From Streptomyces griseorubiginosus (GTDB lineage Bacteria; Actinomycetota; Actinomycetes; Streptomycetales; Streptomycetaceae), in NCBI RefSeq assembly GCF_001514195.1, contig NZ_KQ948740.1, forward strand, positions 310,001-374,000: a stretch of DNA of 64,000 bases, read 5' to 3'. Below, one piece after another: positions 49,935 through 58,474 of this stretch. Within the stretch, counting starts at the first letter, position 1. Each line of letters begins with the position of its first letter. The translations under genes and the position numbers were made by a program. The notes under the pieces are model-generated. The model was not told the origin of the DNA. It did no database searches and saw only the letters and a list, made by a program, of their open reading frames with translations.

Positions 49935-51431
49935 TCAGCCCGCGAACCGGTCCCGCAGCTCTCGCTTGAGGATCTTCCCGCTCGCGTTCCGCGGGAGCTC
50001 GTCCACGAAGAGAACCCGCTTGGGTGCCTTGAAGTGGGACAGCTTCTCGCGGGCGTGGGTGAGGAGTTCGGCCTCGGTGACCTCGCCGCGCGGGACGACG
50101 ACCGCCGTGACGGCCTCGACCCAGCGCTCGTCGGGCAGACCGATGACAGCGACCTCCGCGACGGCGTCATGGGCGTAGAGCGCGTCCTCGACCTGGCGTG
50201 AAGCGACCAGCACACCACCGGAGTTGATGACGTCCTTCACCCGGTCGACGATCGTGAAGTAGCCGTGCGCGTCCCGCACCGCGAGGTCCCCGGAGCGGAA
50301 CCAGCCGTCCCGGAAGGCCGCTTCGGTCTCCTCGGGCTTGTCCCAGTACCCCTCGCACAGCTGCGGCGACCTGTAGACGATCTCCCCCGGCGTGCCGTCG
50401 GGCACGTCCTTGCCGTCCTCGTCGACGACCCGCGCGTCGACGAAGAGGACCGTACGGCCGCAGGAGTCCATCCGCCCCTTGTGCTCGTCGGGCGCGAGCA
50501 CGGTCGCCAGCGGGCCGATCTCGCTCTGCCCGAAGCAGTTGTAGAACCCCAGCTTCGGCAGCCGCTCGCGCAGCCGTTCCAGAACCGGCACCGGCATGAT
50601 CGAGGCGCCGTAGTACGCCTTGCGCAGCCCGCTGAGGTCGCGGGTGTCGAAGTCGGGGCGGTTGGACAGGCCGATCCACACCGTCGGCGGGGCGAACAGA
50701 CTGTCCGCGCGGCCCTGTTCGATCAGGTCGAAGACACGGTCGCCGTCGGGCGCGTCGAGGATGACGTTCGTCGCGCCGACCGCGAGGTACGGCAGCAGGA
50801 AGACATGCATCTGGGCCGAGTGGTACAGCGGCAGCGAGTGCACGGGCCGGTCCCCCGCGCTCAGGTCGCAGGCGGTGATCGCGCTCAGGTACTCGTGCAC
50901 CAGGGCGCGGTGGGTCATCATCGCGCCCTTGGGCAGGGCCGTCGTCCCGGAGGTGTAGAGCAGCTGGACGAGGTCCTCGCTGCGGGATTCGGGGCCGTCG
51001 TACGGCGCGGTCGCGTCGAGGCGTGCCAGCAGGGAACGCTCGGCGTCCCGCAGCGGCAGAGTGCGCACGTCGGACGGGAGCCGGTCCATGAGGTCGGGAT
51101 CGGCCAGGACGAGCGCGCTGCCCGACTGGTCGAGGAGGTACGCGAGGTCGTCCCCGGTGAGGTTCTGGTTGACCGGCACATGCACCAGCCCGGCGCGGGC
51201 GCAGGCCAGGAAGGCGATGAGGTAGGCGTCGGAGTTGTGGCCGTAGGCGCCGACCCGGTCGCCGCGCGAGAGGCCCTCCCCGAGCAGGACGCTCGCCGCG
51301 CGCGAGACCGCGTCGTCGAGTTCCTCGTAGGTCCACGAGCGCTCGCCGTACTCCACCGCGACGCGCGCCGGGGTGCGCCGGGCGCTGCGGCGCAGCACCC
51401 CGTCAACCGTACTTCCCTGTCCAGGCGTCAT
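49935..51431 (-). CDS. Acyl-CoA synthetase (AMP-forming)
   Basis: The 498-residue enzyme has A3 'QLLYTSGTTALPKGAMMTHR', 'LYHSAQMHVFLLPYLAVGA', A5 'YNCFGQSEIGPLATVL', 'YRSPQLCEGYWDKPEET', 'DGWFRSGDLAVRDAHGYFTI' and the C-terminal 'RNASGKILKRELRDRF' with catalytic lysine. It is in the fatty-acyl/aryl-CoA ligase branch, distinct from the FadD19-like protein. ATG 51431 is chosen over the upstream codon at 51461 because a near-perfect dyad, likely an operator, sits at 51440-51453, inside the longer reading frame. The penicillin-acylase gene is divergent from it with 63 bases between. Confidence 0.92.
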   Translation of the reverse strand: MTPGQGSTVDGVLRRSARRTPARVAVEYGERSWTYEELDDAVSRAASVLLGEGLSRGDRVGAYGHNSDAYLIAFLACARAGLVHVPVNQNLTGDDLAYLLDQSGSALVLADPDLMDRLPSDVRTLPLRDAERSLLARLDATAPYDGPESRSEDLVQLLYTSGTTALPKGAMMTHRALVHEYLSAITACDLSAGDRPVHSLPLYHSAQMHVFLLPYLAVGATNVILDAPDGDRVFDLIEQGRADSLFAPPTVWIGLSNRPDFDTRDLSGLRKAYYGASIMPVPVLERLRERLPKLGFYNCFGQSEIGPLATVLAPDEHKGRMDSCGRTVLFVDARVVDEDGKDVPDGTPGEIVYRSPQLCEGYWDKPEETEAAFRDGWFRSGDLAVRDAHGYFTIVDRVKDVINSGGVLVASRQVEDALYAHDAVAEVAVIGLPDERWVEAVTAVVVPRGEVTEAELLTHAREKLSHFKAPKRVLFVDELPRNASGKILKRELRDRFAG

Positions 51432-51439
51432 ACGGGACA

Positions 51440-51453
51440 ACCTACCGGTTGGT
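51440..51453. promoter_or_regulatory. Dyad ACC-T-ACCGGT-T-GGT between acyl-CoA synthetase and acylase genes
   Basis: The 14-base sequence is self-complementary except for one pair. It lies 9 bases upstream of the synthetase ATG and 42 bases upstream of the acylase ATG. ACCnACCGGTnGGT-like dyads are typical of TetR-family repressors of acyl-CoA genes. Confidence 0.5.
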
Positions 51454-51494
51454 ACGCTCAACCGCTCCTTCCCTCAATGACGTTGGGAGGCACG

Positions 51495-53939
51495 ATGCGC
51501 ACCCGCCCCAGACGCACGGTCGTCGCGGCCGTGGCCCTGTTCGCCGCCGTCGGCACACTGCCGGCCGCAGCCGCGCAGGACCAGCACCAGGAACAGCGCC
51601 ACCCGTCCCACGGCGGTCTGTCCGCCACCATCCGCTACACCGAGTACGGCATCCCGCACATCCTCGCCAGGAACTACGCCGACCTGGGCTTCGGCACCGG
51701 ATGGGCGCAGGCCGCCGACCAGGTGTGTGCCCTCGCCGACGGGTTCGTGACCGTACGCGGCGAGCGTTCGCGGTACTTCGGGGCCGACGCGGCCGCCGAC
51801 TCCGCGCTCTCCTCCGCCACCAGGAACCTCTCCAGCGACCTGTACTTCCGCGGGGTGCGGGAGGCGGGCACCGTGGAGAAGCTGCTGGCCCAGCCCGCGC
51901 CGCTCGGTCCCGGCCGTGAGGTGAAGGAGCTGATGCGGGGCTTCGCCGCAGGCTACAACACCTGGCTGGCGAAGAACCGGATCACCGACCCGACGTGCCG
52001 GGGTGCCGCATGGGTGCGTCCCGTGTCGGTCCAGGACGTGGCCGCCCGCAACTTCGCGCTCGCCGTGCTCGGCGGCCAGGGGCGGGCCGTGGACGGCATC
52101 ACGGCCGCCCAGCCACCCGCGTCCACCACCCCGCCGGCCGGCACCTCGCCGGCCGGCGCCACGTCCGCCGGTACCCCTTCGACCGGCACCCCGGACGCCC
52201 AGGACATCGCCCGCGCCGCCCGTGAGCTGTTCGCCGCCGACTCCGCGGACATGGGCTCCAACGCCGTCGCGTTCGGCGGGTCCACCACGGCGAACGGTCG
52301 CGGGCTGCTGCTGGGCAATCCGCACTACCCCTGGCAGGGCGGCCGCCGCTTCTGGCAGTCGCAGCAGACCATCCCCGGCGAACTGAACGTCTCCGGCGGC
52401 TCGTTGCTCGGTTCGGCGACGGTCTCCATAGGTCACAACGCCCAGGTGGCCTGGAGCCACACCGTGGCCACCGGCGTCACGCTCAACCTGCACCAGCTGA
52501 CCCTGGACCCGGCGGACCCCACTGCGTACCTGGTGGACGGCAAGCCGGAGCGGATGACCGAGCGCAGGGTGACCGTCGCCGTCAAGGACGGTGAACCGGT
52601 GACGAAGAGCCAGTGGTGGACGCGGTACGGCCCGGTCGTCACCTCGCTCGGCGCAGCGCTCCCGCTCCCGTGGACGTCCACGACCGCCTACGCCCTGAAC
52701 GACCCCAACGCCACCAACCTGCGCGCCTCCGACACCGCCCTGGGATTCAGCAAAGCCCGCAGCACGGCCGACATGCTCGACGCGCTGAAGCGCACCCAGG
52801 GCCTGCCGTGGGTCAACACGATCGCCGCGGACTCGCGGGGCCACACGCTGTTCACGCAGTCCCAGGTGCTCCCCCGGATCACCGACGAGCTGGCCCAGCG
52901 CTGCTCCACCCCCCTGGGCAGGGTCACCTACCCGGCCTCCGGGGTGGCGATCCTCGACGGTTCCCGCGGCGACTGCGCACTCGGCAGCGATCCGGACGCC
53001 GTACAGCCGGGCATCTTCGGGCCTTCGAAGATGCCCGTCCTCAAGGACGCGCCGTACGCGGAGAACTCCAACGACAGCGCCTGGCTGGCCAACGCGGACC
53101 GTCCGATCACCGGGTACGAGCGGGTCTTCGGCACCATCGGCACCCAGCGTTCGATGCGGACCCGCGGGGCGTTGCGGGACGTGGCCGCGATGGCCGCGCG
53201 CGGGCAGTTGACCGTACGGGACCTCCAGGCACAGCAGTTCGCCAACCGGGTGACCGCGGGCGACCTCGTCGCGGCGGACGCGGCGAAGGCCTGTGCGGCG
53301 CTGCCGGGCGGGACGGCAACCGGCAGTGACGGCAAGGCCGTTGACGTCGGTGCGGCCTGCGGGGTGCTCGCGGCCTGGGACCGCACCGCGGACACCGGCA
53401 GCCGGGGCGCGCTCCTCTTCGACCGGCTGTGGCGGAGGCTGCCGGTGTCCCAGTTGTGGAAGGTGCCGTTCTCGGCGGCCGACCCGGTGGGCACGCCGAA
53501 CACGCTCAACACGGACGCGCCGGCCTTCGCGACAGCGCTCGCGGACACCGTCACCGAGCTGAGGGCGGCCGGCATACCGCTCGACTCCCGGCTCGGCGAG
53601 CACCAGTTCGTCGTGCGGAACGGCAAGCGGATCGCCGTGCCGGGCGGGACCGAGTCGCTGGGCGTGTGGAACAAGGTCGAGCCGGTCTGGGACCCGGCGA
53701 ACGGCGGGTACACCGAGGTGACGACCGGGTCCAGCTACATCCAGGCGGTCGGCTGGAACGGCAGCCGCTGCCCGGTGGCCCGGACGCTGCTGACGTACTC
53801 CCAGTCCTCGAACCCCGACTCGCCGCACTTCAGCGATCAGACAGGGCTGTTCTCGGCGGAGAAGTGGGTGTCGTCCCGGTTCTGCGAGAAGGACATCCTG
53901 TCGTCGCCGTCGCTGCGGGTCGTCCGGGTCCGCTCCTGA
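51495..53939 (+). CDS. Secreted penicillin-acylase-family amidohydrolase (AhlM/aculeacin acylase type)
   Basis: The 814-residue precursor has a signal peptide (RTRPRRTVVAAVALFAAVG, cleavage near 'PAAAAQD'), an alpha chain, a low-complexity Pro/Thr/Ser spacer (about 205-235) and the Ntn-hydrolase beta chain starting at the serine of 'DSADMGSNAVAFGG', the expected autocatalytic cleavage site. Beta-chain hallmarks follow: 'LLLGNPHYPWQGGRRFWQSQ' and 'IGHNAQVAWSHTVATG'. Length and order fit acylases that remove long acyl chains from cyclic lipopeptides or N-acyl homoserine lactones. GGGAGG 6 bases before the ATG at 51495. It may share a divergent, TetR-like controlled promoter with the acyl-CoA synthetase. 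Confidence 0.92.
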   Translation: MRTRPRRTVVAAVALFAAVGTLPAAAAQDQHQEQRHPSHGGLSATIRYTEYGIPHILARNYADLGFGTGWAQAADQVCALADGFVTVRGERSRYFGADAAADSALSSATRNLSSDLYFRGVREAGTVEKLLAQPAPLGPGREVKELMRGFAAGYNTWLAKNRITDPTCRGAAWVRPVSVQDVAARNFALAVLGGQGRAVDGITAAQPPASTTPPAGTSPAGATSAGTPSTGTPDAQDIARAARELFAADSADMGSNAVAFGGSTTANGRGLLLGNPHYPWQGGRRFWQSQQTIPGELNVSGGSLLGSATVSIGHNAQVAWSHTVATGVTLNLHQLTLDPADPTAYLVDGKPERMTERRVTVAVKDGEPVTKSQWWTRYGPVVTSLGAALPLPWTSTTAYALNDPNATNLRASDTALGFSKARSTADMLDALKRTQGLPWVNTIAADSRGHTLFTQSQVLPRITDELAQRCSTPLGRVTYPASGVAILDGSRGDCALGSDPDAVQPGIFGPSKMPVLKDAPYAENSNDSAWLANADRPITGYERVFGTIGTQRSMRTRGALRDVAAMAARGQLTVRDLQAQQFANRVTAGDLVAADAAKACAALPGGTATGSDGKAVDVGAACGVLAAWDRTADTGSRGALLFDRLWRRLPVSQLWKVPFSAADPVGTPNTLNTDAPAFATALADTVTELRAAGIPLDSRLGEHQFVVRNGKRIAVPGGTESLGVWNKVEPVWDPANGGYTEVTTGSSYIQAVGWNGSRCPVARTLLTYSQSSNPDSPHFSDQTGLFSAEKWVSSRFCEKDILSSPSLRVVRVRS

Positions 53940-53983
53940 GGGCCGGAGTGCCTGAGATCTCGAGTTGCCTGAGGCCCTGAGGC

Positions 53984-55537
53984 TCACACCGGCCGGGAGC
54001 GCCCCTCCCAGTACGGGTCCCGCAGGCGTCGCTTGTACAGCTTGCCGTTGGGGTCGCGGGGCATCTCGGTGATGAAGTCGACGCTCTTCGGGCACTTGTA
54101 GCCCGCGAGTCGTTCGGCGCAGTGGGCGAGGAGGTCGGCGGCCAGGTCCGGCCCCGGGGTGTGCCCCGGGGCCGGTTCCACCACGGCCTTGACCTCCTCG
54201 CCCCAGTCGTCGTGCGGGATGCCGAAGGCGGCCGCGTCGGCGACGGCGGGATGCTGGAGCAGCACGGACTCGATCTCGGCGGGATAGATGTTGACCCCAC
54301 CGGAGATGATCATGTCGATCTTGCGGTCGCGGAGGAAGAGGTAGCCGTCCTCGTCGAGGTAGCCCAGGTCGCCGACGGTGAAGAAGTCGCCGATGCGGTT
54401 CTTCCGCGTCTTGGCCTCGTCCTTGTGGTAGGCGAAGCCGCCGGTGTTCATCTTCAGGTACACGGTGCCCAGTTCGCCGGGCGGCAGCCGGTTGCCGTCG
54501 TCGTCGAAGATCGCGAGTTCGCTGATGGGCCAGGCCTTGCCGACCGTGCCGGGCTTCTTCAGCCAGTCCTCGGCGGTGGCGAAGGCCCCACCGCCCTCGC
54601 TGGCCGCGTAGTACTCCTCCACACAGGGCCCCCACCAGTCGAGCATCGCCCGCTTCACGTGGTCGGGGCAGGGTGCGGCGCCATGGATGGCGTGCCGCAT
54701 GGAGGTGACGTCGTAGCGCGCCCGGACCTCCGCGGGCAGCGCGAGCAGGCGGTGGAACTGGGTCGGGACCATGTGAGTGTGGGTGCACCGGTGGGCGTCT
54801 ATGAGCCGGAGCATCTCCTGCGGGGTCCACTTGTCCATCAGCACCAGCGGGTGGCCGATGTGCAGGGACGCGGCCGCGAACTGGAGGACGGCCGTGTGGT
54901 AGAGCGGCGAGCAGACGAGATGCACGTTGTCGTCGAAGGGCCGGATGCCGAAGATACCGAGGAAGCCGCCCAGGTACGCCTCTTCCGGGGTCTTGCCGGG
55001 CAGGGGCCTGCGGATGCCGCGCGGGCGGCCCGTGGTGCCCGAGGTGTAGTTCATGACCCAGCCGAGCTCGCGGTCGGCGGGCGGCGACTCCGGCTGTCCG
55101 GCGAGGAGTTCGGCGTACGGCCGGAAGCCCTCGACCTCGCCGACGGCGTACCGGTGGGTCGCCGCAAGGCCCGCCTCGTCGGCCGCGTGCCGTGCCGCGG
55201 CGGCGAAGCGCTCGTGGGCGAGGAGCACCTTGGCGCCCGAGTCGGCGACGATCCAGGCGATCTCGGGGGCGACGAAGTGGTGGTTGATCGGCACCAGGTA
55301 GAAGCCGGCCTGGCTGGCGGCGAGATGGGCGATGAAGAACTCCGCGCTGTTGGGCAGGACCACGGCGAAGGCGTCGCCGCGTTCCAGCCCGGCGGCGCGC
55401 AGGCCGTGCACCAGCTGGTTGGCGGCGGCGTGCAGACGGCCCGCGGTCCAGGAGGAACCGTCGGGGGCTACGAGGACCGTGCGCTGGGGGTCCTGGGCGG
55501 CCTGGGCCCAGAAGCCCGCGGGGGGTGTGCTCGTCAC
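53984..55537 (-). CDS. Acyl-CoA synthetase (AMP-forming)
   Basis: The 517-residue enzyme begins 'PPAGFWAQAAQDPQRTVLVA' and has A3 'VMNYTSGTTGRPRGIRRP', 'LVCSPLYHTAVLQFAAASLH', A5 'EYYAASEGGGAFATAE', 'RIGDFFTVGDLGYLDEDGYL', 'IISGGVNIYPAEIESVLLQH' and 'RDPNGKLYKRRLRDPY' with the catalytic lysine. The 'Y-A-A-S-E-G-G' version of A5 is the variant seen in mycobacterial FadD4-like proteins, as I recall. GGAAGGAG lies 6 bases before GTG 55537; this codon overlaps the stop of the nitronate-monooxygenase-like gene (GTGA), so the two are coupled. Confidence 0.92.
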   Translation of the reverse strand: MTSTPPAGFWAQAAQDPQRTVLVAPDGSSWTAGRLHAAANQLVHGLRAAGLERGDAFAVVLPNSAEFFIAHLAASQAGFYLVPINHHFVAPEIAWIVADSGAKVLLAHERFAAAARHAADEAGLAATHRYAVGEVEGFRPYAELLAGQPESPPADRELGWVMNYTSGTTGRPRGIRRPLPGKTPEEAYLGGFLGIFGIRPFDDNVHLVCSPLYHTAVLQFAAASLHIGHPLVLMDKWTPQEMLRLIDAHRCTHTHMVPTQFHRLLALPAEVRARYDVTSMRHAIHGAAPCPDHVKRAMLDWWGPCVEEYYAASEGGGAFATAEDWLKKPGTVGKAWPISELAIFDDDGNRLPPGELGTVYLKMNTGGFAYHKDEAKTRKNRIGDFFTVGDLGYLDEDGYLFLRDRKIDMIISGGVNIYPAEIESVLLQHPAVADAAAFGIPHDDWGEEVKAVVEPAPGHTPGPDLAADLLAHCAERLAGYKCPKSVDFITEMPRDPNGKLYKRRLRDPYWEGRSRPV

Positions 55538-56643
55538 TGGCCGCTCCTTCCGGCGATGCGGTTGATGCGATCGACGGCTTTCTCGAAGCCGCGGGTGAGG
55601 TCGTCGAAGACGGCCTGGACACTGCGCTCGCTGGTCATCCGGCCCACGATCTGCCCGACGGGCGTACCGAGCAGGGGCTCGACCTCGTACTTCTGGATCC
55701 GTGAGACGGCGTCCGCGACCAGCAGCCCCTGGAGGGGCATGGGGAGCGTGCCGGGTCCGTCGGCGGAGTCCCAGGCGTCGGTCCATTCGGTACGGAGCTG
55801 GCGTGCGGGTTTCCCGGTCAGGGCGCGGGAGCGGACGGTGTCGCCGGAGCCGGCCGCGAGGAGCTTCTCGATCAGCTTGGGCGAGGGCAGTTCGGCCTCT
55901 GTGGTGGTCAGCCACAGGGAGCCCAGCCACACACCCTGGGCGCCGAGGGCCAGTGCGGCGGCCACCTGCTGTCCGCTGCCGATGCCGCCTGCCGCGAGCA
56001 CGGGCAGCGGGGCCACGGCGTCGACGACCTCGGGGGTGAGCACCATGGAGGCGATGTCCCCGGTGTGGCCGCCGGCCTCGTAGCCCTGCGCGACCACGAT
56101 GTCGATGCCGCCCTCCTTGTGCTTGACGGCGTGCCGGGCGCTGCCCGCGAGGGCGGCGACCAGGACGTTCCGGTCGTGCGCGCGGGCCACCACGTCGGCG
56201 GGCGGGGAGCCCAGGGCGTTGGCCAGCAACCGGATCGGGTAGTCGAAGGCCACGTCCAGCTGGTTGCGGGCGACCTGTTCCATCCAGCCCGTGATGCGCC
56301 ACCCGGACGCCTCGCCCTCGGCGAGTTCGGGGACGCCGTACTTGGCGAGGGTGTCCTTCACGAACTGCCGGTGGCCCTCGGGGATCATCGCCTCGACGTC
56401 GGCCTCGGTCACCCCCTCGACCTTCTTGGCGGGCATGACGACGTCCAGGCCGTAGGGCTTGCCGTCGACGTGGGCCTCGATCCAGTCGAGGTCGCGTTTG
56501 AGTTCGTCGGGTGCCGTGTAGCGGACCGCGCCGAGCACCCCGAAGCCGCCGGCCCGGCTGATGGCCGCGGCGACGGCGGGGAACGGCGTGAAGCCGAAGA
56601 CGGCGTGCTCGACTCCCAGTGTCTTGCTCAGCTCCGTCTGCAT
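55534..56643 (-). CDS. Nitronate-monooxygenase-like flavoprotein (2-nitropropane dioxygenase family)
   Basis: The 369-residue FMN-dependent TIM-barrel protein has 'SRAGGFGVLGAVRYTAPDEL', 'WIEAHVDGKPYGLDVVMPAK', 'VAQGYEAGGHTGDIASMVL' and 'PVLAAGGIGSGQQVAAALAL', the FMN-phosphate and active-site loops of the family; the histidine in 'EAGGHTG' fits the catalytic position. From memory it is closest to mycobacterial Rv1533-like proteins. Relatives such as IpdC act on acyl-CoA intermediates of steroid rings, so a role in acyl-CoA metabolism fits better here than nitronate oxidation. Its upstream region has a TCTGAT-N5-GTCAGA dyad. It is coupled to the acyl-CoA synthetase gene downstream. Confidence 0.88.
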   Translation of the reverse strand: MQTELSKTLGVEHAVFGFTPFPAVAAAISRAGGFGVLGAVRYTAPDELKRDLDWIEAHVDGKPYGLDVVMPAKKVEGVTEADVEAMIPEGHRQFVKDTLAKYGVPELAEGEASGWRITGWMEQVARNQLDVAFDYPIRLLANALGSPPADVVARAHDRNVLVAALAGSARHAVKHKEGGIDIVVAQGYEAGGHTGDIASMVLTPEVVDAVAPLPVLAAGGIGSGQQVAAALALGAQGVWLGSLWLTTTEAELPSPKLIEKLLAAGSGDTVRSRALTGKPARQLRTEWTDAWDSADGPGTLPMPLQGLLVADAVSRIQKYEVEPLLGTPVGQIVGRMTSERSVQAVFDDLTRGFEKAVDRINRIAGRSGQ

Positions 56644-56685
56644 GGGCGCAGGATGCCGCAGTCCTCCGGACGACGGAAGAGGTTT

Positions 56686-56702
56686 TCTGATGCTCCGTCA
56701 GA
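56686..56702. promoter_or_regulatory. Inverted repeat TCTGAT-N5-GTCAGA upstream of the nitronate-monooxygenase-like gene
   Basis: Arms match in five of six base pairs, centre GCTCC. Located 43 bases before the ATG at 56643. The flanks (TTTTCTGA before, GTCAGATT after) match the dyad at 45445-45461, so one regulator probably reads both. Confidence 0.6.
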
Positions 56703-56739
56703 TTCCGGTCAGGGGAGGAAGATCGGCCGCGGCCACGTG

Positions 56740-58311
56740 TCAGTCCCCGAGTTGCTCCAGCACCGCCATCGCCGCGTTGTGCCCCGGCACCCCGCTCACC
56801 CCTCCCCCGCGTACCGCGCCCGCCCCGCACAGCAGCACGTTGGCGTGCCGGGTCTCCACGCCCCAGCGGCCGGTGTCCTCCTGGGCGTACGGCCAGGACA
56901 GTTCGCGGTGGAAGATGTTGCCGCCGGGCAGCCTCAGGTCGCGCTCCAGGTCGAGCGGGGTCTTGGCCTCGATGCAGGGCCGGCCGTCCGCGTCGGTGGC
57001 CAGGCAGTCGGCGAGCGGCTCGGCGAGGTGGGCGTCGAGCTGGGCGAGGGTCGAGGCAAGGAGTTCCTCGCGGACGCCGTCGTTGTCGTGGTCGAAGAGC
57101 CGGGCCGGGGTGTGCAGACCGAACAGGGTGAGGGTCTGGTAGCCCTGCTCGACGAGGCCGGGGCCGAGGATCGTCGGATCGGTGAGGGAGTGGCAGTAGA
57201 TCTCGGAGGGCGGGGCCTCGGGGAGGCGTCCCGCGGCGGCCTGGGCGTGGGCGGTGGCCAGCTGCCGGTAGCCCTCGGCGATGTGGAAGGTCCCGGAGAA
57301 CGCCTCGCGCGGGTCGACCTCGGCGTCCTTCAGCCTCGGGAGCCGCTTGAGGAGCATGTTGACCTTGAGCTGGGCGCCTTCGGCGGGGGTGGGGGGCTGG
57401 TCGCCGGTGAGGACGGCGAGTTCCTGTGGGGAGGCGTTGACCAGGACGTGCCGGGCGCCGACGACGCCTTCGCCGTCCGCGGTGCGGTAGGTGACCTCCG
57501 CCGCGCGTCCGTCCGAGGAGATGCCCAGCACCTCGTGCCCGGTGGCGAGGATCGCGCCGGCGTCCCGGGCCGCGCCGGCCAGGGCGTCGGTGAGGGCGCC
57601 CATGCCGCCGACGGGCACGTCCCAGGCGCCGGTCCCGCCGCCGATCACGTGGTAGAGGAAGCAGCGGTTCTGCGCGAGGGAGGGATCGTGGGCGTCGGCG
57701 AACGTGCCGATGAGCGCGTCGGTCAGCACCACGCCCCGGACCAGGTCGTCGGCGAAGCGGGCCTCCACGGCGACCCCGATCGGCTCCTCGAACAGGACCC
57801 GCCACGCCTCCTCGTCGTCCACGCGCCGGCGCAGCTCGTCCCGTGTGGGCAGCGGTTCGGTGAGCGTGGGGAAGACGTTCTTCGCGACGCGGCCCGTCAT
57901 GTCGTAGAACTCCTGCCAGGCCCGGTACTCGCTCTCGCCGCCGGTGAGCCTGGCGAAGGCCTCCCGGGTGCGGCGCTCGCCGCCGCCGACGAGAAGCCCG
58001 GTCGGCCTGCCGTCGCGCTCCACGGGCGTGTACGACGAGACGGTGCGGGTGCGGACGCGGAAGTCCAGGCCGAGGTCCCGGACGATCTTCTTCGGCAGCA
58101 GGCTGACCAGGTAGGAGTAGCGCGACAGCCGGGCGTCCACGCCGGTGAAGGGCCGGGTGGAGACGGCGGCACCGCCGGTGTTCCCGAGCCGTTCGAGGAC
58201 CAGCACGGACCGGCCGGCCCGGGCCAGGTAGGCGGCGGCGACCAGGCCGTTGTGGCCGCCGCCGACGATGACGGCGTCGTAGCTCCGCTGAGGTCCCTCA
58301 TGTGCAGGCAT
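56740..58311 (-). CDS. Phytoene-desaturase-like FAD oxidoreductase
   Basis: The 523-residue protein starts with the Rossmann FAD motif 'VIVGGGHNGLVAAAYLARAG' and 'LVLERLGNTGGAAVSTRPFT', followed by a helical substrate domain. It ends with 'WGVETRHANVLLCGAGAVRG' and 'GVSGVPGHNAAMAVLEQLG', the second FAD contact of the CrtI/amine-oxidase clan. It is longer than typical CrtI substrate pockets suggest for carotenoids only, and no carotenoid genes are near, so the real substrate may be another polyunsaturated or isoprenoid compound. ATG 58311 is chosen; an in-frame GTG at 58326 is possible. No strong ribosome site is visible for either. It stands alone between the flavoprotein pair and the kinase gene. 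Confidence 0.85.
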   Translation of the reverse strand: MPAHEGPQRSYDAVIVGGGHNGLVAAAYLARAGRSVLVLERLGNTGGAAVSTRPFTGVDARLSRYSYLVSLLPKKIVRDLGLDFRVRTRTVSSYTPVERDGRPTGLLVGGGERRTREAFARLTGGESEYRAWQEFYDMTGRVAKNVFPTLTEPLPTRDELRRRVDDEEAWRVLFEEPIGVAVEARFADDLVRGVVLTDALIGTFADAHDPSLAQNRCFLYHVIGGGTGAWDVPVGGMGALTDALAGAARDAGAILATGHEVLGISSDGRAAEVTYRTADGEGVVGARHVLVNASPQELAVLTGDQPPTPAEGAQLKVNMLLKRLPRLKDAEVDPREAFSGTFHIAEGYRQLATAHAQAAAGRLPEAPPSEIYCHSLTDPTILGPGLVEQGYQTLTLFGLHTPARLFDHDNDGVREELLASTLAQLDAHLAEPLADCLATDADGRPCIEAKTPLDLERDLRLPGGNIFHRELSWPYAQEDTGRWGVETRHANVLLCGAGAVRGGGVSGVPGHNAAMAVLEQLGD

Positions 58312-58424
58312 GGTTCTTCGTAACACGTGATGATCTAGGTCGGCCAGAGGTGCGGCAACCGGCGGGCCGCGCGCGCTCGGCGGGACTGGCGCGCACGGCG
58401 CTCAGCGCGGTGCTCACGCCTGCT

Positions 58425-58456
58425 CTCCCTGCGCCTGCCCCTCCCTACGCCTGCGC
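58425..58456. repeat. 16-bp tandem repeat downstream of the kinase gene
   Basis: CTCCCTGCGCCTGCCC (58425-58440) and CTCCCTACGCCTGCGC (58441-58456) are adjacent near-copies; weaker CCCTACGCC-type copies flank them from about 58409 to 58490, reaching the kinase stop codon. They fill most of the gap before the desaturase-like gene. Confidence 0.6.
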
Positions 58457-58474
58457 GCCCTAACCCTGCGCCCC

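Noticed and set aside
51474..55622. 1382-codon reverse frame across acylase and synthetase genes
   Set aside because: Crosses two real genes, has shadow composition, and conflicts with clear families in other frames.
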